Below, one piece after another: positions 11,197 to 22,450 of a stretch of 64,000 nt of DNA (the stretch's first letter is position 1; every line of letters begins with the position of its first letter). Made by a program: the position numbers and the translations under genes. Source of the DNA: Oscheius sp. JU75 (Eukaryota; Nematoda; Chromadorea; Rhabditida; Rhabditidae); the NCBI GenBank assembly GCA_037178855.1, contig JASJZC010000004.1, positions 5,890,001 to 5,954,000 on the forward strand, given 5' to 3'. The notes under the pieces were generated by a model. It was not told where the DNA came from, made no database searches, and saw only the letters and a list, made by a program, of their open reading frames with translations.

Positions 11197-12571
11197 CTAA
11201 CGGTAGAGATATTCGGCTTGGAGATTTGCGGCCAGTTCCGCCTCCCAGCGATCTCCGTTTAGGAGCAGTTTCTCCTGAAATTGAGGCCATTAGAAGAGCG
11301 TGAGAGTAAAATTCGACCGAGAAACTATTGCAATCAGGACGACAACAAGATGAAACGCGACAAGTGTGGTATCTTCGTAAACTGAATAGCTGCTACGGTT
11401 ATATGAGATAAAAGATATCTTTTTGGCACTATTAATCTCTGGACGTTTCGCATTACTCCCTCAATAGCTCACACAAATTGTAGCGATAAAAAATACTCAA
11501 GCATACCGTTCGATCAGTCATAAGCCTCCATTTTTGGAGCGACGTAGTTCGAACTCAGATTTGTCTGTGACGGGCCACATGCATGGGAATCCAAAAACAT
11601 AGATAGCGAAACAGTATAGCGAATATGAGGGAGACTAACGAGGTCAGTATGTTTTGCGATTGCAAAGGTTTAGAAAAAAAGACCTTCGCGCTTATCCAGC
11701 TCGTTGTCAGTCTCTAGGATATGCTAAGCATAAAAGCCTTACAATTTTAAAAGAAAAACCGTGCTGGCAAATACCATTATGCAAACGCGAATATGTTAGT
11801 AATTACAAGATACTTGGGATAAAACTTGCCTTGTTGTAGAGCAGTTCCTCGTGGGTCTCGGTCGAATATTCGAAATTGGGTCCTTCGACGATGGCGTCGA
11901 CAGGACAAGCTTCCTGGCACAGACCACAATAAATACATTTGGTCATGTCAATATCGTAGCGCGTCGTGCGACGACTGCCATCCGGACGAGGTTCGGCCTC
12001 GATGGTGATAGCCTGAGCTGGGCAGATAGCCTCGCAGAGCTTGCAGGCAATGCATCGTTCTTCGCCGGAGGGGTAGCGTCGCAGTGCGTGTTCACCACTA
12101 AAAACCTGTTTTTTGATCGGAAAAGGGGGAAGTGCGCACCGGAATCGGGAGCTCAGAGGTCCTTTCTCGAAGGGGTAGTTGATGGTGGCCGGCTCCATGA
12201 AGACGTGACCCAGCATCACTCCGAATCCTGATAAAGAATTAAGTTTATAAGCAAGAAATGGTCAGTTTTCCTATCTAACGAACGCGGGAAAACTGACAAA
12301 GTTTGAGGGAAAAAGGCAGAAGCCCAACAAACCTCTGAACAACTCGGTGAAGAAGAGCGTATGCATTCCGTAGTTTAGGTCGCCGGAGAAGGTCCCATCT
12401 GTCTCTTTCGGCATGCCGACATACTTGTAATTTGAGCGTTTCTGCTGGATAGAGGCTGTTGAAGAGCTGATTGCGGTCTATAATCGTTTTTTGCTTCGGA
12501 GAAGAGCCTTTTACCTGTGGGTAGCGGCCGACGAGACCTTTCGCAATAGCGCTGGCGTTCTTCAAGGCCAT
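11197..12571 (-). CDS. ndufs8: NDUFS8, complex I 23-kDa iron-sulfur subunit (TYKY)
   Basis: Carries two 4Fe-4S clusters (N6a, N6b) in the peripheral arm of mitochondrial NADH:ubiquinone oxidoreductase. Exons 12515-12571, 12333-12477, 12140-12227, 11830-12097 and 11197-11274 give 211 residues. Both ferredoxin motifs are intact: [12 protein letters not shown] and [12 protein letters not shown], each C-x2-C-x2-C-x3-CP. The conserved blocks [29 protein letters not shown] and the C-terminal QAEYLYR are present. The N-terminus is a short basic presequence. The last intron (11275-11829) starts with GC, giving a GC-AG intron after AACAAG. Confidence 0.97.
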
Positions 12572-12944
12572 AATTACCTGCTCTGAAAAATATTATTTGT
12601 GCAAAAATATGAGGGAAAAGAGAAGAAAAAAAGAATAGAAGCCAACGAGAACGATTGCTGGAAAGTACGAAAGTTTGCGTCACAATTAGGCGGAACTTTT
12701 TCGAATACCGTAATTTAAAATTGTCCTCAATAATATTTTTACATTTCTCTTCATTTTTCTTCCATTTTTCTCGTATTTTTAGTCGATCTTCCGATAAAAG
12801 AGGATTAGAAACACGCTAAAACGTTCCTAGAGTTTGTAGCAACATGATAGTCCTAAAGAAACGGTCACATTCCGCCCATAAGCTCCTTTTTCTTCAAATT
12901 TTGTATTCTTTGCACGTGAAAGCTTCAGATCTCACAGAACACAT
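12572..12944. other. Divergent intergenic region between NDUFS8 and the J-protein
   Basis: An AT-rich 373-bp stretch separates two divergently transcribed mitochondrial genes and must contain both promoters. No TATA box or recognisable operator stands out. Confidence 0.5.
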
Positions 12945-13966
12945 ATGTATGGGCAGCTTCTGCGAACGAGATCTCCATTCTCGATTAGTACCTGTCGACT
13001 AGCAGCCCCAGGTCCAAATATTGACCACTATGCCGTACTAGGAATCAAACCGGAAGCCTCTACCAAGGTTTTTTGCCCACATAAAAGCAAAAAAAGATCT
13101 TCAGGAAGTAAAGACAGCCTATTACAAGCTCTCGAAACAACATCATCCAGATACGAACCCGGACAATAAGGATGACGCGGCGAGGAAGTTCCATGAGGTT
13201 TGTGATACCATTTTTCTTGAATAAAAGCCCTATTTTGGGTAGCAAAAGCATACGAAGTCCTCGGCTCGGACGAGCAGCGCCGACTCTACGACCTGTCCAG
13301 GATACGAATGTCTCCAGACCTGAGGTAACCCCATTTCCTAGCTGAAAACGCTCTATTCCAGTCCAAACAATCACAGAAGGCCAGGAACGTCCCGAGAGAA
13401 GCAGTACACAGACATTGACATTGACTACAAGACATTTGAGCAGTTCCAGAGAAGCACGAGGCGGAGACGACAATTCCACTCGCATTTCGAGATGCCTGAT
13501 GAATTTTACGCGGAATTTGGAGCGAATAAGGGCTCGAGGGTATTCAAGAGCGAGTACGAGGAGGCTACGGACAAGGTGGGTTCATTTTCTTATTAATTAT
13601 GGGTCTACACCGAGGCAAAGAATAGAGAAAGTTTCGCGAAAAGTCTTCTACACGCTCGGAGACGGCTGGTATGATCCTAGAGTGCCTACGGTCCAATTTT
13701 TGTATGAAGGAAATAACTGAAGAACTCCATAATTACAGGCTCACGCGATGTACAAGGACAGCCGAGCCGCTCAACGAGAATACGAGGAACTCCAACGAGA
13801 AGTGCAGCGAAAGAACGAGGAGCAGCAGAAAAAGTACCCGATCCCAACATTCGAGCAGCTAATTCAGGAGAAGAGACAAAAGGAAGCGCAAGAACAGAAG
13901 AAGTACTTGGCCGGTCTGCTCAGTGTTTGCAGCCTGGCCATGTTACTCTTCCTCATTCAAAAATAG
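12945..13966 (+). CDS. Mitochondrial membrane J-protein, DNAJC30-like
   Basis: J-domain co-chaperone predicted in the mitochondrial inner membrane. Exons 12945-13067, 13105-13201, 13243-13324, 13362-13575 and 13739-13966 give 247 residues in one frame. Residues 1-24 form an Arg/Ser-rich presequence. The J domain starts HYAVLGIKPEAS and contains the HPD loop in KLSKQHHPDTNPDN. The C-terminal third is a charged helix (REYEELQREVQRKNEEQQKK). It ends in one membrane segment (YLAGLLSVCSLAMLLFLIQ), the DNAJC30 layout. A short open stretch at 13627-13690 could be an optional exon, but the frame closes without it. Assignment to DNAJC30 rather than another membrane J-protein is inference. Confidence 0.75.
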
Positions 13967-13991
13967 ATTGTTTTGTATAGAAAAAGAGCGG

Positions 13992-13997
13992 AATAAA
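13992..13997 (+). other. Polyadenylation signal of the J-protein gene
   Basis: AATAAA lies 26 nt after the stop codon. Confidence 0.6.
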
Positions 13998-14114
13998 GAT
14001 TTTTTAGTATATCATATCGTAGCTGGAATGAATATGGAAAGGTTGGGTGAAAACGGTCCATAAATAGCAAAATAAGACGGAATTGATGCTGATTTTGTTA
14101 CTTTTGTCTATTTT

Positions 14115-14235
14115 TGATGTTACAAGCTTGACTGATGCCCCGTTGGGGCTAGTGACAGGTAGATGTTGTTCCACTCGAGCTACCCTGACGAGAACAGCGT
14201 TCCCCCCAAAGATGTTCTCTCCCAAATTGACTCGT
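14115..14235 (-). repeat. Dispersed repeat with a conserved peptide, copy 1
   Basis: The minus strand reads VRVARVEQHLPVTSPNGAS and is closely related to a plus-strand segment at 50825-50935. Both copies end near an AAGCTTGTAA or AAACTTGTAA donor-like sequence. The preserved reading frame suggests an exon of a transposon or dead gene. I do not recognise the family. Confidence 0.6.
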
Positions 14236-14414
14236 TTTGCGAACAACTAGTAGATTCAATGAACTTTAGAGCTAGATTCGATGAAAAACAGCTTTGATTC
14301 TTGTCAGGTAAACAAATAACAATGCTTTTCCCTTAAAATCTGCCTCATTCCCCTGAGAAACCCCCAAAAATCTGACCAATTGTCAGTTGAGCTCTCAGGG
14401 AAAAACTGATCGCC

Positions 14415-14495
14415 TTGTACAGACTGGCCGAACGGTGCGCATTACAGCCCCAGAGGCCAGGGCTCGCGGGTTCGATTCCCGATCAAGCGCACAGA
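14415..14495 (+). repeat. tRNA-derived SINE-like element
   Basis: The plus strand holds an A-box-like TGGCCGAACGG and a perfect B box (GGTTCGATTCC) followed by a GC-rich body to about 14630. The anticodon stem is not credible, so it is a repeat rather than a functional tRNA. Confidence 0.6.
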
Positions 14496-14937
14496 CACCC
14501 TGTAAGAGTCTCAACTTGACTCAACGGGCCTGAAAGACCTGCGCGAAATGGAGACCGGGGATTTTACGTATGCTGACCGCGTGCTGTGGTCGGCATCCCG
14601 GATCCCCAGGACAGTTTTTTGATTTTTATGATAACACTACGAGCTGAAACCCTGTCTTTCATTTCCAGACAAGAGATCGATGAACCAGAGAGTAAAGAGG
14701 CTAGATCTGTACTAGACAAATTGTCAAAAGACATTAAGTCTATGTTTGTGTAGAGCCACTATTCCAGACAAGAATAGAGAAGCATGACCCTAAAACTACT
14801 GATAGTCAGGTAGAGCAGTCATGGCTTTTTCCGTCTGTTTCCAACGAAGAGCGGCGCCTGAATTTGAGTGCCCGCCGCCCAGTGTTTGCACGCGACAGTG
14901 AAAATTACATATTTTTGAATTTTCACCATCATGAAGG

Positions 14938-15100
14938 GGGACAATGAACAATGGTAGTCGCCTTCCGTCTTCAGTAGGCCATACACATCCTGGTCCATCA
15001 GAGCTCCGTGGAAGTAGGGCAGATCCGCCTCGTGCTGCTGCTTCTCCTTCGCGCCCGACGGATACTGATTCCTCGACAACTGGCTCTCCCGAAGGCAGCT
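14938..15100 (-). pseudogene. Fragment of an SH2-domain (Fer-like tyrosine kinase) exon
   Basis: The minus strand encodes LPYFHGALMDQDVYGLLKTE followed by GDY, the start of an SH2 domain (W/Y-YHG...LL...GD). It resembles the many nematode Fer-like kinases. After GDY the sequence departs from any SH2 consensus: no FLVR arginine strand and no kinase domain follow. A TIR-like scrap (TTTCCAACGAAGAGCGGC, 14840-14857) lies just beyond. I read this as a stranded exon fragment. Confidence 0.45.
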
Positions 15101-15972
15101 CCTGGCTGACTTGTCAAGAGATTAGAGCTGACATGTCAACTTCATTCCAGACAAGTGTGTCCTGTCAAGGTAAGATTGACAGGATCTTTAGCCGGTCATG
15201 GTATTCTCGAAATCGAGTAACGCAACTAGACGAGCGTCGGTTTGGATAAGAAGACAGGCTGACCAGCCTCACAGTATGAAAGGAAGGCCGTTCGACAGAA
15301 ACTGACAGGCTGGTAAAAGGCAAAGACCGGATTAGGTGGGACAGGCAGATAGGCTGATAGCAGATCGAGAAGAATTCTTTTTTTAAACCTTTTTAAAATT
15401 CTAGCAATCTCAAATTTTGTAAGAGCCTTGTCGAAAAAATTCTGACAAGACTTGGCTGGACAAATGAGACAGTGAGGATTCAGTTCGTCGCCAGTTGCTC
15501 CCTTCAGAATGTTGTTTCTTCTACCAAGATCATGTTGCTTTTCTTGTCAAGCACCAATTCATTTGCACTCACTATCTCACTTACCTTCTTCCGTCTTGAA
15601 ACTAAGTCAAGCATCGATCAGCGGTTTCCAACAGGCTATATCGTCCATTTCAGTTCTTGAGCCTTCAGGACTACTGTAGTCTTCGCAAGGCTCCGGTAAC
15701 TGAAAAAAAACGATTGGAAAGGCGAGAAAGATTTTTCAAAAATAATCTGTCACAGGACACAACAAACATCAAATAAAGGTGTCCGAAGGAAGAGTACGCT
15801 AATCTGACTATGTTCGGCTGTATTCGTAGTTTCCGATTCAATCGTCCTCTCCATTCATGTTGGCAATTCACGGTTTTTCGAACTCTGTAAATCATCCATT
15901 TACATCGGAATCGTAAGCGCCAAAATAGAACTTTATTTCACAAACATCAAAAAACAACTTCAGTAGACGATC
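15101..15972. other. Intergenic, GACAG-rich, no gene seen
   Basis: The stretch is rich in degenerate TGACAG/CTGTCA words, especially 15120-15370, and holds only short ORFs without recognisable domains. Confidence 0.5.
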
Positions 15973-17646
15973 TTACGACTCGTTAGCTGCTGCAGCGAGC
16001 TGTTCGAGAAACGCCATATGAGCATCAGAAGGGCAAATGGCCGGGTGATGATCGGTATCGCGGCAGTATGGGCATGTAGGCGGTCGGAAGCATATTCTGG
16101 AGGGGTGGAAGCACAGACAAAGACTGCATAACATGCGAAAGTTTTTGATACCGACGCGCCATTTCATTCTCGAATAATTGCTGAAATTGATTGTTTTCGA
16201 GAGCCAAATGACAAAAGAACCTGCAGTCGTCTGAGCTGTGATCATTCTGCCAGCAGAAGACACATCGCTCAGCCAAATTGAAATTGATTGGGGTGATGAA
16301 TTCGCCTTCTAACTCTTGGGGTTTCTTCTTCTTCGAGATGAGCTTCTTTCGCTGGCGACGAGTCTTCCGGTGCTTGGGACGGCCATCTTGCGGCATGTTC
16401 TCGTCCGATTCGTCATCGGAAGAAGCGCTTGAAATGAGACGACGAGGTCTGGGAATGTTCTGGAAGCTTTTTCTTCACACTGTAGCGTGGAACACAAGTT
16501 ACCTGATGTTGCTTGAGCAATTCAAGTGCTTGATCGAATTTGTCGCTCATCTTGAGAACCGACTCCATGGCTTCCTGGTGAGCTCGACCGATCTTCTCGT
16601 TTTCCTGCATCAGATACTCGTTCTGTTTCTGGAGTCCCTCGACCAGGCAGTTCATCCCGTCTGAGGACTTGATACTCAGGGCCTTGATTTCTTGCATCAT
16701 TCGATCCATCTTGACATGCAAATCAGTATCCGATCTAGTCTTTGCAACTGCGGGCGAATTCGAAGCCTTTCGTCTGAAATGTCGGGCGAATTCGAAGCCT
16801 TTCGTCTGAAATGAATGCCATGAAACTAACAGTGCCAACAGGTCATACCTGAAACGCCCGAGGCTCCTCCATATGGCCAGGGTCGTAGCCTTCGAACCTT
16901 TCCGGCTGATTGCCGTTATCAGTCCAATCCGGCTGGAAAAGCTCTGTTGAAGGGCGGAAATGGTCGTGAGCTGGCTCCCTGGGCGGCGGCAGAGCTGCCG
17001 ACGACGACACGTAGGCTTTGCCGAAGGGACTGTTAAGCTGAAAATCCAGTTAAGGTATCTTAGACAAACATAGGTAGTTTTGAGCATAACATACAACCAA
17101 GTAGCACTGTCAACAAACCTGCAAGTAATCGTCGACTTCCTCCTCCAACTCGATATCTCTCAGTGGTCGGTAGTCGCGCATCGAGTCCTCCAGCGTCACG
17201 TCGCGACTGACAGACTGCATCCTTACCTCCTTCTTCTAAAATTTGAGCTTGTTACAAAAAGATGATATAACTGACCGCTCCCTTGCAGGTCAGCATGTGT
17301 TGCCTGAGAGAAGACTTGTCTGAGGCGCTGTAGTCGCATTTCTGACAGCCGAATGGCTTCTCACCAGTATGAATCCGTCGGTGGATGTTGAGAGCCGTCG
17401 AGCTCCGATTTTTGCGTCCACACACGTCGCATTTGTATTTGTCTGAAACTTGAATCTATAGCTAGAATGGAGATTGAGCTGACCCGTATGCGTATTGAAG
17501 TGGGAATGAAGAATCGCATTGGTCTGGTAGCTCTTTTCACAGAGCTGACACTGGTAGGGACGCTTCTGGCCAGCCTTCTTGATTTGCCCGTCCTCCTTCT
17601 TGATATTCGGAGGCTGCTCGTTTTTGGCTCTAGTTTTGCGAGGCAT
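15973..17646 (-). CDS. C2H2 zinc-finger protein with two C-terminal zinc knuckles
   Basis: Probable nuclear nucleic-acid-binding protein, not assignable to a named orthologue. Seven exons (17484-17646, 17276-17442, 17119-17235, 16849-17037, 16503-16805, 16152-16459, 15973-16096) give 456 residues. After a basic N-terminus come fingers YQCQLCEKSYQTN...HSHFNTH, YKCDVCGRKNRSS...HRRIH and a CCHC variant FGCQKCDYSASDK...HMLTC. A helical segment (MDRMMQEIKALSIKSSDG to LELLKQHQ) likely forms a coiled coil. The C-terminus has two C-x2-C-x4-H-x4-C knuckles, CVFCWQNDHSSDDC and CPYCRDTDHHPAIC. The pair is faintly Nanos-like, but the spacing does not fit. Exon 5 starts within a tandem duplication of its acceptor. 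Confidence 0.72.
16751..16814. repeat. 32-bp tandem duplication spanning a 3' splice site
   Basis: 16751-16782 and 16783-16814 are near-identical 32-bp units. On the minus strand each contains CATTTCAG followed by ACGAAAGGCTTCG, so the acceptor of exon 5 of the zinc-finger gene is duplicated. Only the first acceptor in transcript order keeps the frame. Confidence 0.93.
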
Positions 17647-18022
17647 GCTGGAAAACAACGTTAGTAAGAAGTAAACTGAGATGGAAGACAGGTGAGGAGC
17701 AAAGAGACGAAGTAACACGAAGGTGCGCAAATTCAGAGCACAAAAACGGGACCAAACCGTGGAAAAACAGCAAGATGTTTTTTTTAGGATTCTCGTCTTT
17801 TCCGCTCGTGTACCGGTATCACCCAGGGTTACGGTAATGTCAACCGCGGGGTTTCAAACAGGTGGAAATTGTTTGGTTTTCTGCCCTACTTTTGCACTTC
17901 TTTTGCGTCAATTTTCAAAAAAAAAAACTTGGTTTTTCACCAAGTTTTCCCTGTTCTTCCTGTTTCCATACTCTTTTATAATGTTCTTCTTTCGTTTACA
18001 AACAAGCTCAACTTGTTTTCAG
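17647..18022. other. Divergent intergenic region
   Basis: 376 bp between the zinc-finger gene (-) and the kelch-like gene (+). It is T-rich near the right end, which finishes in TTGTTTTCAG immediately before the kelch ATG. No promoter motif is recognised. Confidence 0.5.
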
Positions 18023-20945
18023 ATGGTAAAAACCACCGACATCACATTTCCCTGTGGAGAGCAGGTGCACTACTTGGAGCACCAATTCAGTAAGGTTTAC
18101 GCCACTTTTGTCTAACAATTTCAAACAATACCCTGCAAAGTAACTTTCAGAGCACTGGAGAAACGCGCTCTTTCAAGATGTCCAAGAATCGTTCGACCAG
18201 AAGGTGCTCTACTTCCTATATGACCCGGCCGCTGATGAGGAGTGCGGAACAACGTGGGTGTTTGCAATTTTCATTCTATTTTTTTGCTGAACCTGAATGA
18301 GCTGAAATCTTGCAGTGGACATTATCGCAAAGGCGAGCCCGGGCTGGCCCTCTTCAACGTCGAGGCACACAGTTTTGCCGGCCTCATTCCTCTTCGTCAT
18401 GCTGGTAAATTCGTCATTATGTCTGGAAACTTCGAAATTCTAGGCACATTGAAGTTCTTATTCAGTCTGAAGTGCCCGAGCCCACAGGGCGGCAGCAGTC
18501 TCATCCTCGTCACCGACGAATTCAATCACAACTATCGACAGAACAAGGTGAAGATTTGCCGTCTGTTCAACTGGTAGAGAAGCCCTTTTGAATCACCAAT
18601 ATATGCCCTACTGAATCCGAGACTTCAAGTTGGCGTATCTGCGGGACAAAAATTTAAAAATACCAGCCGTGAGCGAACCCTGGTTACTCACGTTATCAGA
18701 CTGACGTGTTGGACATTAGTCTATTGGTAAAGAGCAGCCAGTTTATCGGAATCGCTTCCTACTGATCTATTATACAGACAGATTCGTACAGTTAGAGTAA
18801 AAAAGCCAATTTCAGCTTCACATCTATCGTCTGGACATGACTCACGACGGAAAGTACGTGGCCGAGAGTCGCAGCCTCCTCATCGAGCCCATACCGATCG
18901 GCGGCGAGTACATCTGCAGTTTGAGAGAGGACGCGCCGGAAATCGTCGTCCTAGCTGGACCGGGAATGCACGTCTACCGCATTGACTGCATGGCCCAGAT
19001 GCCGACCGAAGCCGGCTACTATTCGGTGCCCGGGGCGGACTTGAGCCATTTCTACAACGGCTTCCTCAATAACGGGTTCGTTTTTAATCCACGTTTGTCT
19101 AGAAATCGCTTCAAATTGCAGTAAAGTGATCCTTCTCTCAGCCCACACCGACGGCCTGCTGGATTGGAGCCGAGTCCATGTGATCAGCTTGGACCAGCCC
19201 GGCCAAATCTCGACCCACATGTGCCGTCCGGACCCGAAAATGCAGAACAGCTTTCCGTGGCCGAGAAAGGAATGTGCCATTGACTCTGTCAAAAGTGGGT
19301 TTTTTTTCGAAGCCAAGTCGAGATGCTCTTATGCTTGTTCCTGCTAACAATTGTGGGATAGCATGCGAAAGACACCGAATCGCTCGGGATTCCTCTAGCT
19401 ACCAGTAGAGGCTATAGTATTTCCAAACACCGAGCTGCTCATAAAAAAGTCTTTAGCGATTACCGACCAATTTATTTTCTGTGTCATGAAGTTTCGGGTC
19501 AAATAGCTTCACTGATCTTCTTGCTCTGCGTTCATGGTAGCAGCCTTCAATTTGACAAACAACTGAAAAAACGCCCAGAGATGTTTGGAAACGGCTTTTC
19601 AATGTTTCTCTGGGTCACAAAGACTTTATAGCTTCTCCAATCTACACTTTTGTGCACAGCACCCAAAACAGGCAATTTGACTAGAACCAGGCTAGGGACA
19701 CTATTTAGCCAATCAATCCGTATAGCCTTTCCCCTGACACTGTTGAAGACGCCAAAATCTATTTGAAGGTGTCCAAATGTCAAGAGGCCTCTGAAATTCT
19801 CTATATCAGCTACATTTATTTATCCCCACTATTCCCAGAGGGTCTGGTGATGGCCGGTGGCGAGTGTGTCAACGAATACACCGGCAACGTGACGCGTCTT
19901 CGTGACTACTGGCTGCTGAAGACGGCTGGGAATAGCTTCGAATGGGAGATGATCCAGGAGAACGAGATGCCCTGCGACCTGATCGAGCCACGTCTCACCG
20001 TCGCCTCGAATTCTGGCAATATCTATCTCTGGGGCGACTACGATATCCCGGTGGCCGGCTTCGTGCTGCAGGGAACACATCTTCGCATTTTCAGAGTCAG
20101 TTACTTCTCTTAATTTTTTGTATAAAATGGTTCCAGATTACGGGCCTTGAAGAGCCGCATCCCTACAATCATCTCCAGCTGGCCAGTGCTCCGACAACAG
20201 AAATCGGCTTTCAGATGACGCCCGAGGCGCGCTATGCTTCGATCAAGCAAAAAGAGGAGGATATGCAGCCACTTATTCAGAAGCAGGTGCGTAGCTCGTT
20301 TTCTTTTACGATATACGGGCGACAGTTTGAGCTTACCCTAGAAAATAGGTAATTGTGTTGTCTATTCAAATTCTGTTCCTAATTAGAGTGTTTCGTAACA
20401 GAGTTCCCTTTCCTAACTATAGCTTCCGAACTCAAAACACTAAGTAATTACTGGGAATCAATTAGACTCAGGGACTACTAGGGAACATCTTTCGTGAGAC
20501 ATAAAGAGTACCAAAAAACGAGAGAGAATATTTTAGAAGGTTTTCTGAGTTAAAAAGGAGATTGTACGGAAGCAGGGATGGCCAATCAGACTGTAAATTC
20601 TAATTTGGACAGGTTTAACAAGTCTAGGCCGGATGGTGCGCTTGTCAAAAAAAGTAAATCTCGCGGATAGCAGAAAACAGTCTTTCGAGACCGAACGAGG
20701 GCTTTTTGGCTATAAAACTGATGTTTTTTTTCGTGAAACTGTCTTTTTTCTAGGCCCCGGAACGCTACTGGAGCTTCATCTCTCCGGAGAAGACACCAAT
20801 TCTGGTCCAAGCGCCGATCTGCCCCTTCCTCCAGCCAGCTCCCCCGCTCAACTTGTCAGTCGATCAGCCGCCCGTCTACAATGCTCTCACCTACCGCGAT
20901 CCGGAAGAACAAAAGAAGAAGCGGAGATGCTGCCGCCTCATGTAA
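18023..20945 (+). CDS. Kelch-like propeller protein with C-terminal CaaX box
   Basis: Eight exons (18023-18089, 18151-18253, 18316-18547, 18816-19075, 19122-19294, 19839-20095, 20137-20286, 20754-20945) give 477 residues. I do not recognise an orthologue. Repeats look kelch-like: GLVMAGGECVNEY...RLRDYWLLKTA...WEMI fits the GG-Y-D-W pattern, and GNIYLWGDYDIP and HIYRLDMTHDGKYV could be further blades. The C-terminus is polybasic followed by CCRLM. CRLM fits a farnesyl-type CaaX box with a second cysteine upstream, as in lipid-anchored GTPases. The start codon follows TTTTCAG directly. A 39-nt stretch within exon 3 (GTAAATTCG...TTCTAG) is a stop-free possible intron. Predicted on the cytosolic face of membranes; the role is unknown. 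Confidence 0.7.
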
Positions 20946-21548
20946 GCCTCTCCTCTGTCTCTCTTCCTACAAAACTGTATTTTGCATGTTGTTCTTTCTT
21001 TCCCTCGATACTTCTAGTCTATTTTCTATTCTCTCTTCTCCACTAACTAGGGAAGGGTTTTAGTTGCCCGCGGGATATCGAAACGAGGTAGGTGTCATTC
21101 GAAAGGGCATCGAAAATGATGGTGTTTCCCAAATTTTCAGCTGCGGAATGGATGTCTGCTGTCCTCTGGAGCTTTAGCTTCTATCATTGCTTTTTTTTAC
21201 AGCTAAAAGCTAGATTTATAGTCGACCTTCCCATTTCCTAACTTTTTTTTCTGATATAGTTCACGCGTTCAAATCCGTTTTTCGGAACGAAGAAATGCTT
21301 TTCCGGCTTGGCTATGTTTTGCAAAGCTGTAGAACAGATCAAGGGCTACAACTTTGCAGTATATTGACACGTAAAGAAATCCTTTTCTTTAGTCAAAGTG
21401 GCTGTGAAATTGTGCGATACTGGTTGTCACAGTGCTATCCGAAAAAGGGATTTTTGTATTCAGTGAGTGAAAGGGTCGGCTATAAAGATTTTCCAGCTTT
21501 TAGCGGTAAAAAAAAGTAATGACAGAAGCTAAATACTCTTGAAATGAG

Positions 21549-22111
21549 TATAGTCCATTTCCAACGAATAGCGGCAGTAAGCCAAATAATTTTTTTAATC
21601 GGGGATCCGAACTCCCGTTCCCACGATCCGTTGACCGCGCCACCTGGCATTGCGGCATGAATGCATTGTCGGTGCAATCTTTGCTGAAAGACTAAAACAA
21701 ACACCATTGTGTGCAGTACTGGATTTCCACAGTTTTTCTTCTATAACAACAAAAAACAAACAACAATACGAGTGAATGTCTCAAAATGTGAATGGGGATC
21801 AGTCCATGGACCATTCGTGACTGGTTGGAGCTTCTTCTACTTCGACATCGGTAGCGACCGTCGATCGAGAGTGAAGATGCAAAAAAGTGTTTTCTATTTT
21901 GCTTGAAAAGCATAACGGTAAAATAACAACCACAAAATATCAACAAAAATGATCAGAAAAGGAAAATATATGGAAACAAGCAAAGTTGAAAAATTACCAA
22001 GAAATTTTAAATTCGCGCCTTTTTCGGGGCCCGTGATGGGACCCGATTTTCCGTTTTCAAAAACCTTTAAAAAATTGGCTCACTGCCGCTATTCGTTGGA
22101 AATGGGCTATA
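21549..22111. mobile_element. Nested MITE with 35-bp TIRs
   Basis: 21549-21583 and 22077-22111 match as inverted repeats in about 33 of 35 positions; the core is GTCCATTTCCAACGAATAGC. The element lies wholly inside the larger TIR transposon, so it inserted later. The right-hand A/B-box-like stretch at 21600-21660 (minus) suggests a tRNA-derived segment within it. Isolated copies of the terminus occur at 32736-32764 and 14840-14857. Confidence 0.88.
21600..21660 (-). repeat. tRNA-like segment inside the nested MITE
   Basis: The minus strand shows TGGCGCGGTCAACGG (A-box-like) and GAGTTCGGATCC (B-box-like) 30 nt apart. The stems are not complete. Confidence 0.4.
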
Positions 22112-22450
22112 AATAAAAATGTTTTCCGAAGATAGGATTCAAGCCAAAAACCAAAAGTTTTTCAGCGGAACGCTTAGGCACTTGCACCACTTGGTCACTT
22201 GCGCTGAAAGAAGCACTGGATACCCAAGTCTAAGAGCGCAAATTCAGCTCAAAATCTGGAAACGGGAAAAGCTCCAGAGGACAGCAGACATTCATTCCGC
22301 AGCTGAAGACTTGGGAAACACCATCATTTTGGATGCCCTTTCGAATGACACCTGCCTCGTTTCGATATCCCGCGGGCAACTAAAACCCTTCCCTAGTCAG
22401 TTCTCTACCACCACCATGCAAGACACCGCTTCCATTCTTCTTATTCGTTT

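Larger units (their letters stand above)
21046..22397. mobile_element. TIR DNA transposon with ~130-bp inverted ends
   Basis: 21046-21175 and 22268-22397 are reverse complements at about 95% by eye, with outer ends CTAGGGAAGGGTTTTAGTTG. The ~1.1 kb interior has no transposase frame and contains a second, unrelated TIR element. This is a non-autonomous element. Confidence 0.9.

Noticed and set aside
13627-13690. Extra exon of the J-protein gene
   Set aside because: The neighbouring exons join in frame without it, and including it requires a poor donor.
15973-16459. Nanos homologue
   Set aside because: The order of Cys and His is suggestive, but spacing between zinc ligands is wrong and two standard zinc knuckles explain all ligands.
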